From Lasiosphaeris hirsuta (Eukaryota; Ascomycota; Sordariomycetes; Sordariales; Lasiosphaeriaceae), in the NCBI GenBank assembly GCA_030549175.1, contig JAUKUA010000006.1, positions 1,116,001 to 1,180,000 of the forward strand: a stretch of 64,000 bases of DNA. The letters are read 5' to 3'. Under the pieces are notes generated by a model, which made no database searches, had not been told where the DNA came from, and was given only the letters and a program-made list of their open reading frames with translations. This document shows, piece by piece, positions 10,868-22,421 of the stretch. The position numbers were made by a program, and so were the translations under genes. Each line of letters begins with the position of its first letter. Within the stretch, counting starts at the first letter, position 1.

Positions 10868-11583
10868 GGAAAAAAACAAAATTCGCGAGTTTTCTTTTTT
10901 GTGTCAGCTTGGCCCAATATTGGCATTTTAATGTGGCGTTCAGGGGGGGGGGGGGGAGGGCGAATTTTGGCGCCGGTTATGGTGAAGGGAAGGTAGGGAG
11001 AAGAGCCGGGGGCCTAGAAAACTGGATGTCTCACCTAGGTAGAGAGGCGAAGTATAGTTCACCTAGGCCGAGACATGTAAATCTTAGCGACGCCGCCCTC
11101 GTATGTGCGGTACTAAGAAGGGGATGGGGGGTTGCGCTTCTGCCTCGTTCAGAATTGAGCCGCAGTGCGATTCCATTTTTGCCGTGTCCAGGCGTGCCGT
11201 CCTTCGTTGTGTTCGTTGTGTTGGCACATTCAGAATACCCCATGCATTTCACTGGAGATTTCGGGCAGAGCAAGCAGAGAATGCACTTCATACACAGCAC
11301 AACGCAGATCTAGACCTATCCCTTTCCAAGCCCCCTTCCCCTAGGTGAGACTTGGATAGCTCTTGTCCTCTCTCTAAAAGATGGGGTATGGCGCAACCCC
11401 CCCTGGTCGATCAACAGATCACCAACAGCCAAACGCCCATCCTTCTCTTACCTCACCATACGATCTCGTCCTTTCCTAGCAGTTCGTTTTCCATAGCAGA
11501 TACATCCGACCCAAAAGAAAAAAGATAAAAAGACCGCCGTCCCAGAGCCAATACTCCGTATCCGCACACATGACTAGTAACCC
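10868..11583. other. Convergent 3' region between the eIF3i and ISWI genes
   Basis: No gene seen. It contains a 14-G homopolymer at 10943-10956 and the presumed 3' ends of both flanking transcripts. Confidence 0.6.
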
Positions 11584-14500
11584 TTACTTTTTCTTGCCTT
11601 TTCCCTTGCCCTTTGATCCTCCAGCATTGGAGTTGGTCGACATAACACTCGACGCTCGCGAAGGCGATGTCGAGTTGGCTTTGCTGGCCGTGGCCGACTT
11701 GAGGTTGTCTAGAGCCTTGTTCTGTCTCGGTTGTTAGCTGTTGAATGTATTGCTCTAATGGAAAGAGTGAATCATACTTTGACCCCATTCGCCTTGGACT
11801 TTTTCTTGGCTGGAGCCATACCAAGGATGCTATCTTCATCGTTTTCGTCGTCCTCAGGCTCCCGCTTGAGCTTCCCGTTGGCACCGTTGGTCTTGGTTGT
11901 GTTGACATCCTCAAACTCCTTTACAATGGTGGTAAGAAGCGTGTTGCAACGACGGCTGATTTCGGTTGGCGTGCGGCTCAAGAAAAACCAGTCGAAGCGG
12001 AAGAGGGGGCTCTCCCGAATGTCGTCTCGGATCTTTTCGTAGATACCTTCTGAATCAACGCCATACTTGTCCAATAAAACAAGGAGAAACCGGTCCTCCT
12101 CTTCAGTGTAAACCTTCTTGTTGGTAGTTGAGACAGAATAGTTGATCTTCAGTTGTTGTAGGGGAACACGGTATTGGCCCATCTTCTTTTTCAACATCTT
12201 TCGTTGGTGTTCAATCTTGCGCATGCGCTCTTCGCCATCCTCGATGACCTTGATATACTTGTTGTAGTCCGAGATTTCGGTATATCGCTGCCAAAAGACC
12301 TTGGCATAGGCCTTGATCTCACTGGCAGTTTTGCTGTCAACCTCCTGCGAGATACCCTCATAGTCAGTCCGGCCATAGCGCCCAGAGCCGTTGACAAACT
12401 GCTGGAAGTCCCGACGATTCCACTCCCCAAAGCCCTGCTGCGCCAGTTTTTGTTTTTCCTCTTGTTCTTCCTCGGTCAACGGAGCTGCGTTGTCAATCTC
12501 TTGCTGATCAAGAGCTCTCTCGGCCTCGCGCTCCGACAAGTTCTCGTCGTCACCATCCGGGAGAGGAACTTTGTAGCCAATCTCCTTGCGGTAGTAGGCA
12601 GTCTCCCGATCCTGAAGGTCCCTGAGCCTAGCCGGGTAAAACTGATAGTCATGAACCGGGACCTGCTTCGGGGCACGGGGAGCCTTGGGTTTCGTATCGG
12701 CAGTTCGCCCTCCCGTTTGTAAAGCCTGCTTGTAGTACTTGTCGATCGAGTATATTTGCTCCTTGCGCTCACGCTTTGCCGGGTTGATCCAGCTGATTCC
12801 AATGTCCTTCTTCCGAGCTGCAAAGTCCTCACCGTTCCACTCATATGCCGACTCCGAGGTGAACTTCTGGAGGTCGTCCAGTCCAAGCTTCTCGTATCTT
12901 GCATTGAGTGCCTTTGTACGGTTTTCACCGGCTGACAGAATCTTGTCGATGTCATCGTCGTCTAGCTCTCCACCCTTTTCTGCTAGCTCACCAAACGCGC
13001 CGTTGGTCTGGAAGACCTTCTCAGCGCCATGTTGGATCATGTTCAATAGTTCATCCTTGCCAGCAGCACCCTTTGCTGCGACCTGAGCACGGCCTTGCTG
13101 AATAACGAGCTGATCGAGCCGCAGCTTTTGTGCTGCTCGCTCCAATACCTTCTCCTCGATTGCATTGTCTGTGACAAAGCGATATACGACAACCTGCTTG
13201 GTTTGGCCAATTCGATGAGCGCGATCCATGGCCTGCAAATCGGCTTGGGGGTTCCAGTCACTATCATACAGGACAACGATGTCGGCGCTCGTCAGATTGA
13301 TGCCAAGTCCACCGGCTCTTGTCGTCAAGAGGAAGACAAACTTTTCGGAACCCGGTTTGTTGTATTCGTCAATAGCGGCAATTCGATCTTCGTGAGCAGT
13401 GCCACCATCGATACGGCAGTACTTGAACTGCCGGAAGACACAGTAGTCCTCCAGAATGTCGAGGAGACGACTCATTTGGGAGAAGATGAGCACGCGGCTG
13501 CCTTGCTTCTGCAACCTCTTTAGCAGCTTGTCAAGCACCAACATCTTCCCGGAGTTGAAGATGAGATGCTCATCTGTGGTATAAGGAGGGCCAGGTTCGG
13601 CGCCTTCAAACAGGTAAGGGTGGTTGCAACATTTGCGAAGTTGCATGACAATATTCAACAGACGGGTCTTGGACTCCCGCTTTCCACCAGCTCCGTTGAC
13701 AGCATCAATGTCCTTCTCGAGGATCTTCTTGTACCACTTAACCTGCATCTCCGCCATTCCAATGTATACGTTGACTTCTTTCTTGGGAAGCAGACTCTTT
13801 TCGACGTCAGCCTTGACACGGCGAAGCAAGAAAGGCCGGAGAACACGATGCAACTGTTGAACGACAGTGTCCTGGTCCCTGTCTTGACCCGAAAACCATT
13901 GGTCAAAAGCCTCTGCGTCTCCAAAGACATCGGGTAGCAAAAAGTTCAGGAGCGCCCAGAGCTCGTGGAGGTTATTCTGAAGCGGGGTACCGGTGATAAG
14001 AAGTCGATTTCTCGAGTTGAAGAGCCGAATGACTTGTGCCAGAGAAGACTCTTCGTTCTTGATACGATGGGCTTCATCAATAATAATGTACTCCCATGCG
14101 AACTTTCGCAAATGAGCCTTCTCACGAAGAATCATCTCGTAACTCGTAATGCAGACATCGAAATTCTCATCGACAAGACGGTCATTGATGAGCTGGTGTC
14201 GCTCCTCTTTGGCGCCTTGCAAAACCAGCACGTTCACCTCAGGCGTCCATCTTGTAAATTCCCTGTTCCAGTTGTCGAGTGTGGACTTGGGCACAATGAT
14301 CAGATGAGGGCCAGTGATGTCCATGATGTGGCGCAAATAGCCCAAGAAGGAGATGGTCTGGAGTGTCTTTCCAAGACCCATCTCATCGGCCAGGATGCCC
14401 GAAATACCGTTTTCGTGGAGGGATATTAGCCAGTTCAATCCAGCGACCTGATAGTCTCTCATGGTACCCTGGATGAAGGCGGGCGACTCGCGAAACACCG

Positions 14501-15164
14501 TCTCGGCGGAACCCCCGCGCTTCTCGTCCTTAAGTAGCTCGGCGTCCTCCTCGGCTTCGGTCCGGCGACGCCTTTCACTAGCGGAGCCGCCCTGGCGACC
14601 AGTCGCCTTCTTGGACTTGGCTGCCTCTGCATCCTGTCGATCGATCTCGTTCATGATGTCGCGAATCTTGGGATCCGGGTTGGCCTCGATAAAGTGGCGA
14701 AACAGATCTGTTAGGCCAAGAAGGTAACGAAACCGGCGAATAGTGTCATCTTCCTATTGAGCACTTAGTGCAAAGCTCTACGCAGATTGGCAAAGGGCCG
14801 TAGCTCCTTCCTTACTTTCGATTCACCAAGGCGGTCGTGCTTCTTGCCGAAAATGCTCCTCCGCAACTGATTGACCTCTGAGCGCTTCTTGCGCCCATCG
14901 GGCAGCGGGTCGCCAGCTACACTGCTGGCTGTGGTATTGGGGTTTGTGTCTGAATCAGTATAGTCGGGCGTCTCATCAACATCCTAGACGGTTGTTAGTT
15001 TGGGGCGTGACGACACATGCCGGGCAACACAGCAAAGAAGTTGGGCGGGGGAAAGAAAGGTGCGCTTGACATACCACGCCATTGGCAGGGCGATGGCTCG
15101 ATTCGGGCGCGTCCGGCATTGACACATCAGTGTCGTTGCCGTTGAGCCGCGAACGAGGAGGCAT
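11584..15164 (-). CDS. ISW2: ISWI-type chromatin-remodelling ATPase
   Basis: Four exons (complement 15075-15164, 14816-14983, 11778-14753, 11584-11721) with introns of 91, 62 and 56 nt give 1123 residues. After an acidic N-terminus come the Snf2 ATPase motifs: DEMGLGKT (Walker A, about residues 209-216), [11 protein letters not shown] (motif II, DEAH at 312-315), [19 protein letters not shown], and the helicase-C motifs [30 protein letters not shown] and DRAHRIGQ. The C-terminal part carries the HAND-SANT-SLIDE region with [17 protein letters not shown] and [14 protein letters not shown], which binds linker DNA and spaces nucleosomes. The last exon adds a Ser/Lys-rich tail ([10 protein letters not shown]). 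Most filamentous fungi have one ISWI, so Isw1 and Isw2 cannot be separated here; the symbol is given by family. Confidence 0.95.
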
Positions 15165-16338
15165 GGCGGCTGTAGGAATCCTCTTGCGCACGCTGCCTCG
15201 TAGCCTCGAGCCACTTAAACGCGACTTTGACGCGCTCGCGTGGGTATGTCCCGTCGAATGTATGCGCAATGGGTTTCACGGAAAAGCTCTCGATATTTGG
15301 CGATGGTTGAGTCGTTCGTGGCTAGCTGTATAGTAGGAAGGAGGCAGGCCCTTAGTAAGACGTTGTTGTTTGAAGGGTAGGGTGTTGTGCGGGTGGGAAT
15401 TTCTTCGAGGTCGAGGAACCCCAAATCGTTCAAACCGCGTCAAGCACCAATGAATGGTCCAATGAGAGGCGCCAGATAGCGATGGAAGGGATAAGACTCG
15501 GTCCCACCCAGTCGTACAGAAAATACTTGTGCCACTTGATGATGCCGGGCTGTCCAGCCAGCTAGCTGCGAGGTTTAGGTTTGGTGCAACGGCGAGCAGG
15601 TTAGGCTTGGCCATGAAGGTCTTCAATCAACTCGTAAATGTATTAAGCTCTGTTGCATTTACCACAGCAGAATAAGCTCTAGGCTGGGAATACGAAGCTA
15701 TTCCAAGCCTGCAACACTAGCAACAGACTTTTCTTGCATGCAGCCCTCCACCCCCGTTGCCGCAAAGTGATCAATCTCTTTGGATTTTGCGGAGACAGCG
15801 CACGGCTCAGGGCGAGGTCTGAGAAGCACTACACAGGCGATCCGCTGACCACAATATGCCCTGCAAACCCCCACCAGACTGTATTCAAATGGCGGCAACC
15901 TGGAAACTTCCCACCAATCTTGTTGATTCTGAACAACTCAGCAAGACGACACGACGCTGCCAGTGGTGGCTACCCCAAGCCATATCGACACCTCTCTCGA
16001 TTTGAGCCCGACTGCAGACCTTCCCCGTCGCCGCACAATCATCCCTTTTACCCATCCACACTAGAGTCACGAGCACCAGGGCAACCCAAGCGAGCACCCA
16101 TCGCATCGGCTCCGCCTTACGACGCACTCCATCAAGCTCTACAGCGACCCACCTTGTGACTGTTCCCTGGTATCAAAAACCCCTCACAAGCATCCCTTCG
16201 CTTCTCTCGACACCGCCTCCGTCGTCTTCTACATATCTCGTTGTGAAAAGGGTGACTCCTCGCATCTGTTCTAGAGAGCACCCTTCAAAGCCACGTTGGC
16301 ATTCTTCGCCATCTCCGAGATTTGCAGAATTGAACGAG
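15165..16338. other. Divergent promoter between the ISWI and TAPR1-like genes
   Basis: No separate gene seen. The frame of the rightward gene stays open back to an ATG at 16156, so its leader may be translated; otherwise only short uninformative frames occur. Confidence 0.5.
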
Positions 16339-17064
16339 ATGAGTTCCGACCCCACCGAGCTTCTCGACGCCTTCAGGGCGGCCGCTTTGTCGGTGACCAA
16401 GCTATACAAGACATCTGCTTCAGCCCAAGCAAAATCCCGCGCAGATGGCTACCACGAGTGCCTCGAAGACATCCTTGCGTTCTTGGACAGGGAGGGAATA
16501 GGTGCCTCGGAGAGTGAGGCAGGGAGGATCCGAAAATGGGCGACAGAGCGGCTAGAGGGGCGGGATTCTCTATTAGAGAGTGAGGACGAGGCAGAGAAAG
16601 CTGAGGTTGCATCACCGCATACGCAACGCTCCAACAGTGCGCCGCAGCCAGCACCTCAACCTGAAGTACAAATGAAAGATACCGTACCGCCCGCTGTGCC
16701 GGTGACACAGCCGCCTACTATCCAGATACCAATCGAGGATACCGAAATTGTGGTTCCAACTCAGGACACATTTAACTTTCAGTCATCGTCGCCATACCCC
16801 CATGACGCGTACATGAATTTGGCGAACTTGGACCTTTCCGACTCGCAAACACACACGACCTCAAACCGCCCACCTGGATCTTCAACAACACCACGGAACA
16901 TGAGGGGCAGGAGCGCACGAGTGGCGTCCCGGGCGGCTAATCTCGGACGAGGCGCAGGTCAGAAACGGAAAGTCAACCTGGCCGAGATTTTCGATTTAAG
17001 CAGCTTAGGGCATGGAAGCGGGAAGGACGTTTTTGGCGGTGGAAAGAGGAGCCGGTTTGCCTAA
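16339..17064 (+). CDS. C16orf72/TAPR1-like protein
   Basis: A single-exon frame of 241 residues from ATG 16339. The N-terminal block (residues about 5-55: ELLDAFRAAALSVTKLYKTS then YHECLEDILAFLDRE) resembles the DUF4588 family, whose human member C16orf72/TAPR1 is linked to HUWE1 and p53 control. The middle is low-complexity (Pro, Gln, Thr) and the end is basic with GRGAGQKRKVNLAEIFDLSSLGHG and a final GGGKRSRFA, probably a nuclear-localisation region. I chose 16339 because the family similarity begins there; an in-frame ATG at 16156 would add 61 residues of no recognisable content. The role in fungi is not known. Confidence 0.75.
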   Translation: MSSDPTELLDAFRAAALSVTKLYKTSASAQAKSRADGYHECLEDILAFLDREGIGASESEAGRIRKWATERLEGRDSLLESEDEAEKAEVASPHTQRSNSAPQPAPQPEVQMKDTVPPAVPVTQPPTIQIPIEDTEIVVPTQDTFNFQSSSPYPHDAYMNLANLDLSDSQTHTTSNRPPGSSTTPRNMRGRSARVASRAANLGRGAGQKRKVNLAEIFDLSSLGHGSGKDVFGGGKRSRFA

Positions 17065-18038
17065 GCAGACATTCGGACACACGCATTGCGCATTGCTTTT
17101 CCAGCAAGGAGTATCTGGAGGCACAGAAGTTGCCGGTTCGCACTGCATGACCTGGGTCACATGGACACGGTTCGCGAGAAGCATGGACGGGAGGTTCTTT
17201 TTGCCAAGAACTAGACGGAGCATTTTGAGGCGTTTGTTTAGTTATACCAATCTTTCTGTATGTAGGGGGACGGCCGAGGTGCCAACACAGCCCCCACAAT
17301 CAGTGTATAGCCCATCAACTCGTACATAGACTATGAATTCCTGAAGGATAAAGGAATAAACGAGTTATTTGGTGCGGTAATGTCTATTTTCGAAAGTACT
17401 TGATGTTGTGTCTTGTGCTAGTTGAACTAAGTTGGTAGCGATGGCTTGACATGCACACGAAGAGGGCTTTGTTTCTTTCATTTAGTGCTTCTCTCTGCTA
17501 GTCAAGCATGTGGAGTCTAATGGTCATAGTTCCGCATCGTCGTTGTGCCTTTTCAAGTCAAAGACTACAAATACAATTCAGATGATAGTGGTGGTTGGCT
17601 AATTTGATCACGTGCCTGCATAAAGCAGATGAAGGTAGCCTGCCGCTAACTGGTTATCATTACTGTCATGCTTCCTGGTCAAGAACTGAGCTCGAAACTT
17701 GGAATCGGAAGTTGGCAGTCTAGGTAGGTCGTCCCTCGAAATAACGGGGAAAACACCCAATATCCACAATTTCAGCGGCTTGTCCAATGTCCCTCATGGT
17801 CCCTCTTTCCGGTTGGCCTTTCTGAGGGCAACCAATGTGGCAGGAGGCATCCAGCGAGAACATTTGCATGGCGGGGAAGGGAAGTTCGTTGCCTTGAACC
17901 AAGGCGCTTTAAAAAACAAGAACTTTACGAGAAGTGGTACCACGGCTTTGGTCTGTTCGTTTATCTTGCGGCTATTTCTTCGCACATCAATCACTGAATC
18001 CCATACATCCCCGCGAACCGTTTGCAAGCTTTCCCGTC
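17065..18038. other. Intergenic between the TAPR1-like and Hv1 genes
   Basis: About 1 kb with no gene seen. It should hold the 3' end of the TAPR1-like transcript and the promoter of the proton channel gene. Confidence 0.55.
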
Positions 18039-18719
18039 ATGGCGGACAACGAGGACGACGCTTTGATACAACCTCTCATCGGGCAACGCGCCGAATCACC
18101 CGAGAGCCCATTTTACTCGATGTACGCCCATCGCAGACGACAGGCTAGAGCTTTGCTGTCATCTAATGGCAAGCACTATGTGGTCATGGCTCTCGTCGCT
18201 CTGGACGTGATGGCTATCCTAACTGACATATTCATCGCTCTGGCGGCTTGCGACTTTGACCTTGAAGGCGAGGAATGGGTCCCCCAGGTGCGGCAGGGCT
18301 TGCATATCTTCTCGCTCGTCTTCAGCGCCGTCTTCCTCGCTGAGCTGCTCTTCACTGTCTGGGCCTTTGGTCAACAGTAAGCATTGATGCACTTACCCCA
18401 TTGTTATGAACGTCTACTAATTGCGGGTATCAGGTTCTTTCAGGACTGGTTCCATTGCTTTGATGCGATCATCATTGTCGCCAGCTTCATCATCGATGTA
18501 GTGACTCGTGGAATTGTGGAGCAGATCGGGTCCATCGTCATTGTTCTTCGACTCTGGCGTTTTGTCAAAATCGTCGAGGAGCTCAGCCTCGGGGCATCGG
18601 AGAGAATAGAAGAGACCGAGAGCAAGGTTGATGATCTAGAGCGCGAAAATGCTGATCTCAAGACTCAAATTGAGGTGATGAGAAACGAGCGCTGGGAAGC
18701 TCGCGGTGAGAGCCAGTGA
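18039..18719 (+). CDS. Voltage-gated proton channel (Hv1 type)
   Basis: Two exons (18039-18376, 18434-18719) with a 57-nt intron give 207 residues. The protein is a stand-alone voltage-sensor domain: S1 about 47-68, S2 about 87-107, S3 about 117-137 and S4 about 144-162, with no pore helices. S1 has ALDVMAIL, whose D56 aligns with the proton-selectivity Asp of animal Hv1 (human D112). S3 contains the conserved FDAIIIVASFIIDV. S4 reads LRLWRFVKIVEEL, giving charges R152, R155 and K158 with the R-x-W-R signature of Hv1. A coiled coil follows (about 165-198, ERIEETESKVDDLERENADL), as in the dimeric animal channels. It probably extrudes protons across the plasma or vacuolar membrane on depolarisation. 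Lys as third S4 charge is the main difference from the human protein. Confidence 0.88.
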
Positions 18720-20110
18720 AGCGAACCGGTGTCGCTAACCGAAGGACCTTTGGGATTTTCTTTGGCGACCTGTCCGTCCAAGTATGTGTATACGGCTGGG
18801 GTTATCCCTCGTTTATTTAGTCAGCTTTTGTTGAAGCTGAGAGCGGATGGCGAAGTTCGTATTTTGTCGCCCCCCAACTCTGTGCGCTGCAGTGGTGGCA
18901 TGACTTAATGATGCTCGGACACCAAAACGGCGTCGCACAGAGGAGGTTGAGGGGATACACAGAGAGGGCGAAGCAACAACACAACAGCAAACATGCGGGT
19001 GCTCAGGCAATCACTACTATCCAACAGCCTTGTGGTGGGAGATCGGCGACTACAGATCGATTTTGAACCTGAAAATAAGTGCACCTGCTTTCTGCCCACT
19101 GGTCAAGCCAACTGGCCGCTAATGCCATGTTGTCACTCGTGTGTGGGTCACTCGTGTGTGGGAGAAAGACTAAGACATCAAGCTGTGGTGGTCGCATGAG
19201 CGGTCGCCAGCAAGAAATAGGGGGTTTCAGAGAGAAACTGAGCTTTGCGGAGTGCCGATAGTGTGTGTTTACATACAAGGCTGACCAGTGGTTCTGAGTA
19301 GTGAAAATACGCTACTGTGAAGCACTCTGTGAGTGGCGGGATGATCCGTACTTGTTTATTTAAACTTTTGCTTTCTCCGCTCGACATGCCTGCTGCATCC
19401 CAGCCTAAGCCTGGGGCATTGGCGAATCAAGAGACGCCGTCTTCTCGGATGGCGTTTTGACGCAGAAGCAAAAGCAGCCAACAGCGCCAGGAGCAGGAGC
19501 TGAGCCCATGGCCCCATCATGGCCTCGCGATCAACAAGCCATGGCCTGGTCACGGCCAGGGCCATTTTGCGGTGCTGGACGAACCGCAAAAGTCCACGAG
19601 AATTCCCAGGCCTACGGTGGGAGCTCACAACACACATGAGGCCGGACAATACCATAGCGGTCGCCGGTGAGGGTTGAGCTGGAAAAAAATGGGGTAGGTT
19701 GGGGCCTGGAGACCTGGGGACAAGCTGGGGAGCCGGGGAGACGGGGCGCCCTGATGACCTCGTTGGGGCAGCCCAAGACATGGCGTTCACACCCCCCTCG
19801 GCACTGGTATAATTGCCCTAGCGCCTCCCATTTCCCCATATTCTCGAACTTCTCACCCACCCTTCTCGGTCGTCTGCTCCGAGACACGGTTGCCGTGGCC
19901 AGTTGCCCTGCCAGTTGCCCTGTGAGATCTTTGCATTCCGACGAGAAGACTTCAGTCGTTCCCGCCTTTTTCTTCCTGTCACTCTCTCTATATCTCAACT
20001 CTCACACAGGATCACCTCGACTCCCGTATCAAGACCACTTCACTGCCGGTTTCTTGTTCAACACTCCCTCAGTCCATCCTCCCTCCACAAGTCTCTCTCA
20101 CCAGTTCAAA
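18720..20110. other. Intergenic upstream of the GPI-anchored protein gene
   Basis: No gene supported. A direct repeat lies at 19133-19162. The last 300 nt are rich in pyrimidines (CTCTCTATATCTCAACTCTC), typical of a strong fungal promoter and leader. Confidence 0.55.
19133..19162 (+). repeat. Tandem duplication of a 15-bp unit
   Basis: TCACTCGTGTGTGGG occurs twice back to back in intergenic DNA. No function is suggested. Confidence 0.85.
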
Positions 20111-20734
20111 ATGAAGTCCATCCTTTTCCCCATCGCCATCTTTGCCTCTGCGGCACTCGCCCAGACCACCAGCGCATGTGCCGCCGACTACATCGTCGAG
20201 GCCTGCCTGGGCACCGAGAACGCAAAGCTCGCAAGCTGCGGGACCAATGACTATGTCTGCTCGTGTGCCGCCTACGCCAACATCCTCACGTATGTACCCG
20301 ATCCATCCCAGTATCTCGACCGGAAGACTAACACCAGACCCGAGATGCTACAACAACTGCCCGAACGATCCTCGCAAATGTACGCCCCCTTCACCCCCGT
20401 CTCCCACCCTCTCCTCAACTAATTTAACCCTTGTCTAGATGAAACCCAAGGCCAGCAGCAAATCTTCTGCGGCTACGCCAGCCAGTTCCCCTCGACACAG
20501 ACCAAGGCTGTCGCGACCCCCACAGCTGCAACAACCAAGGGCTCGGCCAACACCAACGCCGCCGAGACGACGGCCGACGCCGGGGCTTCCGAGACCAACG
20601 CCGGGGCAGGCTCGGGCACCGCCACGGGCTCGGCGGCCTCGGCCACCAAGACAACTAACGGCGCTGCTGACCTCGCCATGAACGCAGGCGGAGTGTTGGC
20701 TGTGGTTGCTGGTGTCGTCGCGGCTGTGTTGTAA
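20111..20734 (+). CDS. GPI-anchored Cys-rich, Ser/Thr-rich cell-wall protein
   Basis: Three exons (20111-20289, 20345-20379, 20439-20734) with introns of 55 and 59 nt give 169 residues. The start MKSILFPIAIFASAALAQ is a clear signal peptide. The mature N-terminus holds eight Cys within about 65 residues (ACAADYIVEAC, SCGTNDYVCSC, LTCYNNC, IFCGY), suggesting four disulfides. A Thr/Ala/Ser linker follows, then a hydrophobic tail (GGVLAVVAGVVAAVL) after a small-residue omega site near NGAADLAMN. This is the layout of fungal GPI-anchored serine-threonine rich proteins. The Cys spacing does not fit the CFEM pattern well. The first intron must end at GACCCGAG rather than at the nearer CAG to keep the frame and the Cys residue. 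Confidence 0.85.
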
Positions 20735-20981
20735 AGTGTGATTTGCATAATATTCAAGGGGCGTTTTTGATTCGTGGCATGGGAGCGATGATGGGGATGT
20801 TTAGAGACTCAAAAGTGTGTGGGCATCTTTGGGTGATGGTTCTTTTGGATATCCAGCCGGTGGGAAAGTATGTCAAATAATATTTAATCATGTGTATGGG
20901 CAAGCTAGTATTCACGAATACCAGCGCTTAAAGTCACGGAGCCTTGCCAACATCCAACTACATCCATTCACCGTCTCTCCC

Positions 20982-21524
20982 TTACAAAGCCTTATCCTTC
21001 AAAACCCCATACGGATGCTCATCCATCTCCACCCCTCCACCCCCCTCACCCCTAATCTTCCTCATCCCCTCCCGCGCGGGATCCTCCTTACTCCCAGGCT
21101 CCGGCATCCGGCCGCCCGCCGTCCCACTCCCGGCGAACTCGCCCTCAGTCAGATTCCGACCATGGGGCCCGCTCCCGTCCCGCACCGCAAACTGGCTATC
21201 GACATAGCTCGGCGCCGCGCCGCCATACGACTCCTGGTTCTCGAGCCCCTGCTTCCCCGAGCTCCGCGTGCCGGGCGCCGACGCGTGCGGGTTCGTTGTG
21301 GCTTCGGCGCTAGGAGTCGCGTGCGGGTTGGATGCGAAGGCGCCGGCGGCGCGGATCGAGTCGGATGCCAGCGAGTCGGCGGCCAGGGAGCCGACGCCTT
21401 CGGTCTTGGCTGCGGCGGTTGAGCTGGTGACCTTGGGGGGCTTGTTAAGAGGGTGGTAGGGGTGGTGATGGAAGGGGGGGGATGATACCTTTTGGCCGGC
21501 GTTAGGGTTTCTGGTTGACGACAT
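20982..21524 (-). CDS. Small Gly/Ser/Ala-rich disordered protein, fungal family
   Basis: An open frame of up to 180 residues starting MSSTRNPNAGQK. It looks intrinsically disordered: AADSLASDSIRAAGAFASN in the middle and SGPHGRNLTEGEFAGSGTAG, PEPGSKEDPAREGMRKI and DEHPYGVLKDKAL at the end. I recognise the S-L-A-x-x-S-I-R-x-x-G-A-F and G-P-H-G-x-N-x-T-E-G signatures as a conserved fungal hypothetical family with no assigned role. Residues 13-28 (VSSPPFHHHPYHPLN...) correspond to a 48-nt segment that starts GTATCA and ends AACAAG. It is probably an in-frame intron with an unusual AAG acceptor, which would give 164 residues. Confidence 0.7.
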   Translation of the reverse strand: MSSTRNPNAGQKVSSPPFHHHPYHPLNKPPKVTSSTAAAKTEGVGSLAADSLASDSIRAAGAFASNPHATPSAEATTNPHASAPGTRSSGKQGLENQESYGGAAPSYVDSQFAVRDGSGPHGRNLTEGEFAGSGTAGGRMPEPGSKEDPAREGMRKIRGEGGGGVEMDEHPYGVLKDKAL

Positions 21525-22421
21525 TGCGTGACGCGGGTGTGTGGTGTTTGAAGTTGTGATGTGACGTGGTGCCGATGGCCCCCTTTCTTGTATGTGGACC
21601 AATGGTACTTGGTTCAAAACGTTGCCAATATGGATTGGCAATGAGAAACTATAACACTTCCGATCAGAAGAACTGTATATAACAGCACCGGATAATTACT
21701 ACACACCACGAGAGAGCTAGCAAAATACAAATCAGGTAGAGAGAATCCTATCTCTAACCAAAAGCGTCATGATGTCACTACGGTGACATCATCGTCTTGC
21801 CAAGCCAGCTGAGTCTCCCCGCAAAACAGCTTCGCCCTTGTGACGGTGAGCATTCCAGCTATTTTGTGGCAGCTAGAACCACAATTCGAGGAGATGCTAC
21901 TTGACATTACGTTCATGAGTCTATAACCTCGCAGAGCCGCTTATCAATTCGTGTGTAAATGTTTCGGCGTCGAAACACAACTGGCTCCTCCAGTGCCTAA
22001 GTTTGCATCTTGGCTTGCCTGCTGAGACGGATCATCCACCTCCAGTGGCTAGCAGCTATCGACAATGATGGGAATATATCTAGACTCTTACATGCGGTGG
22101 CCAATGTCAAATCGAAAGGGCACATACGAGTTTTATGACATGAATCCCTTGAGATGGGATCTTTCCGTGTTGTTTGTTCTTGTAAATGGTAATCGAAGCC
22201 AAGCCGTCGTTAGATCTGCCTTGCAAGTGCATCAGAGCATTTCTCGAAAGCCTCCCGCGACATTTACAGCATCCACCTCACTTAAACGTGTTTTGCTAAC
22301 CAAGACAACGCGAGCCATAGAATTGCAGGCATTGCTCTCATCAATGTAGCAAAAATGGGGTAGGTAGTTAAGCCATCGGCCATCTCCGTGCCAAATCCCA
22401 AATTGCATCAATAGTGTCCCA
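21525..22421. other. Intergenic between the small disordered protein and RING genes
   Basis: No gene supported. Contains one perfect inverted repeat (21769-21792) and the promoter of the leftward small gene. Confidence 0.55.
21769..21792. repeat. Perfect 10-bp inverted repeat with 4-nt loop
   Basis: ATGATGTCAC, loop TACG, GTGACATCAT. Each arm contains TGACATCA or its complement, which resembles bZIP (CRE/AP-1 like) half sites. It lies about 245 bp upstream of the ATG at 21524. Confidence 0.7.

Noticed and set aside
12174..14429. Several plus-strand frames of 60-180 codons over the ISWI gene
   Set aside because: Antisense shadows of the strongly conserved ATPase exon.
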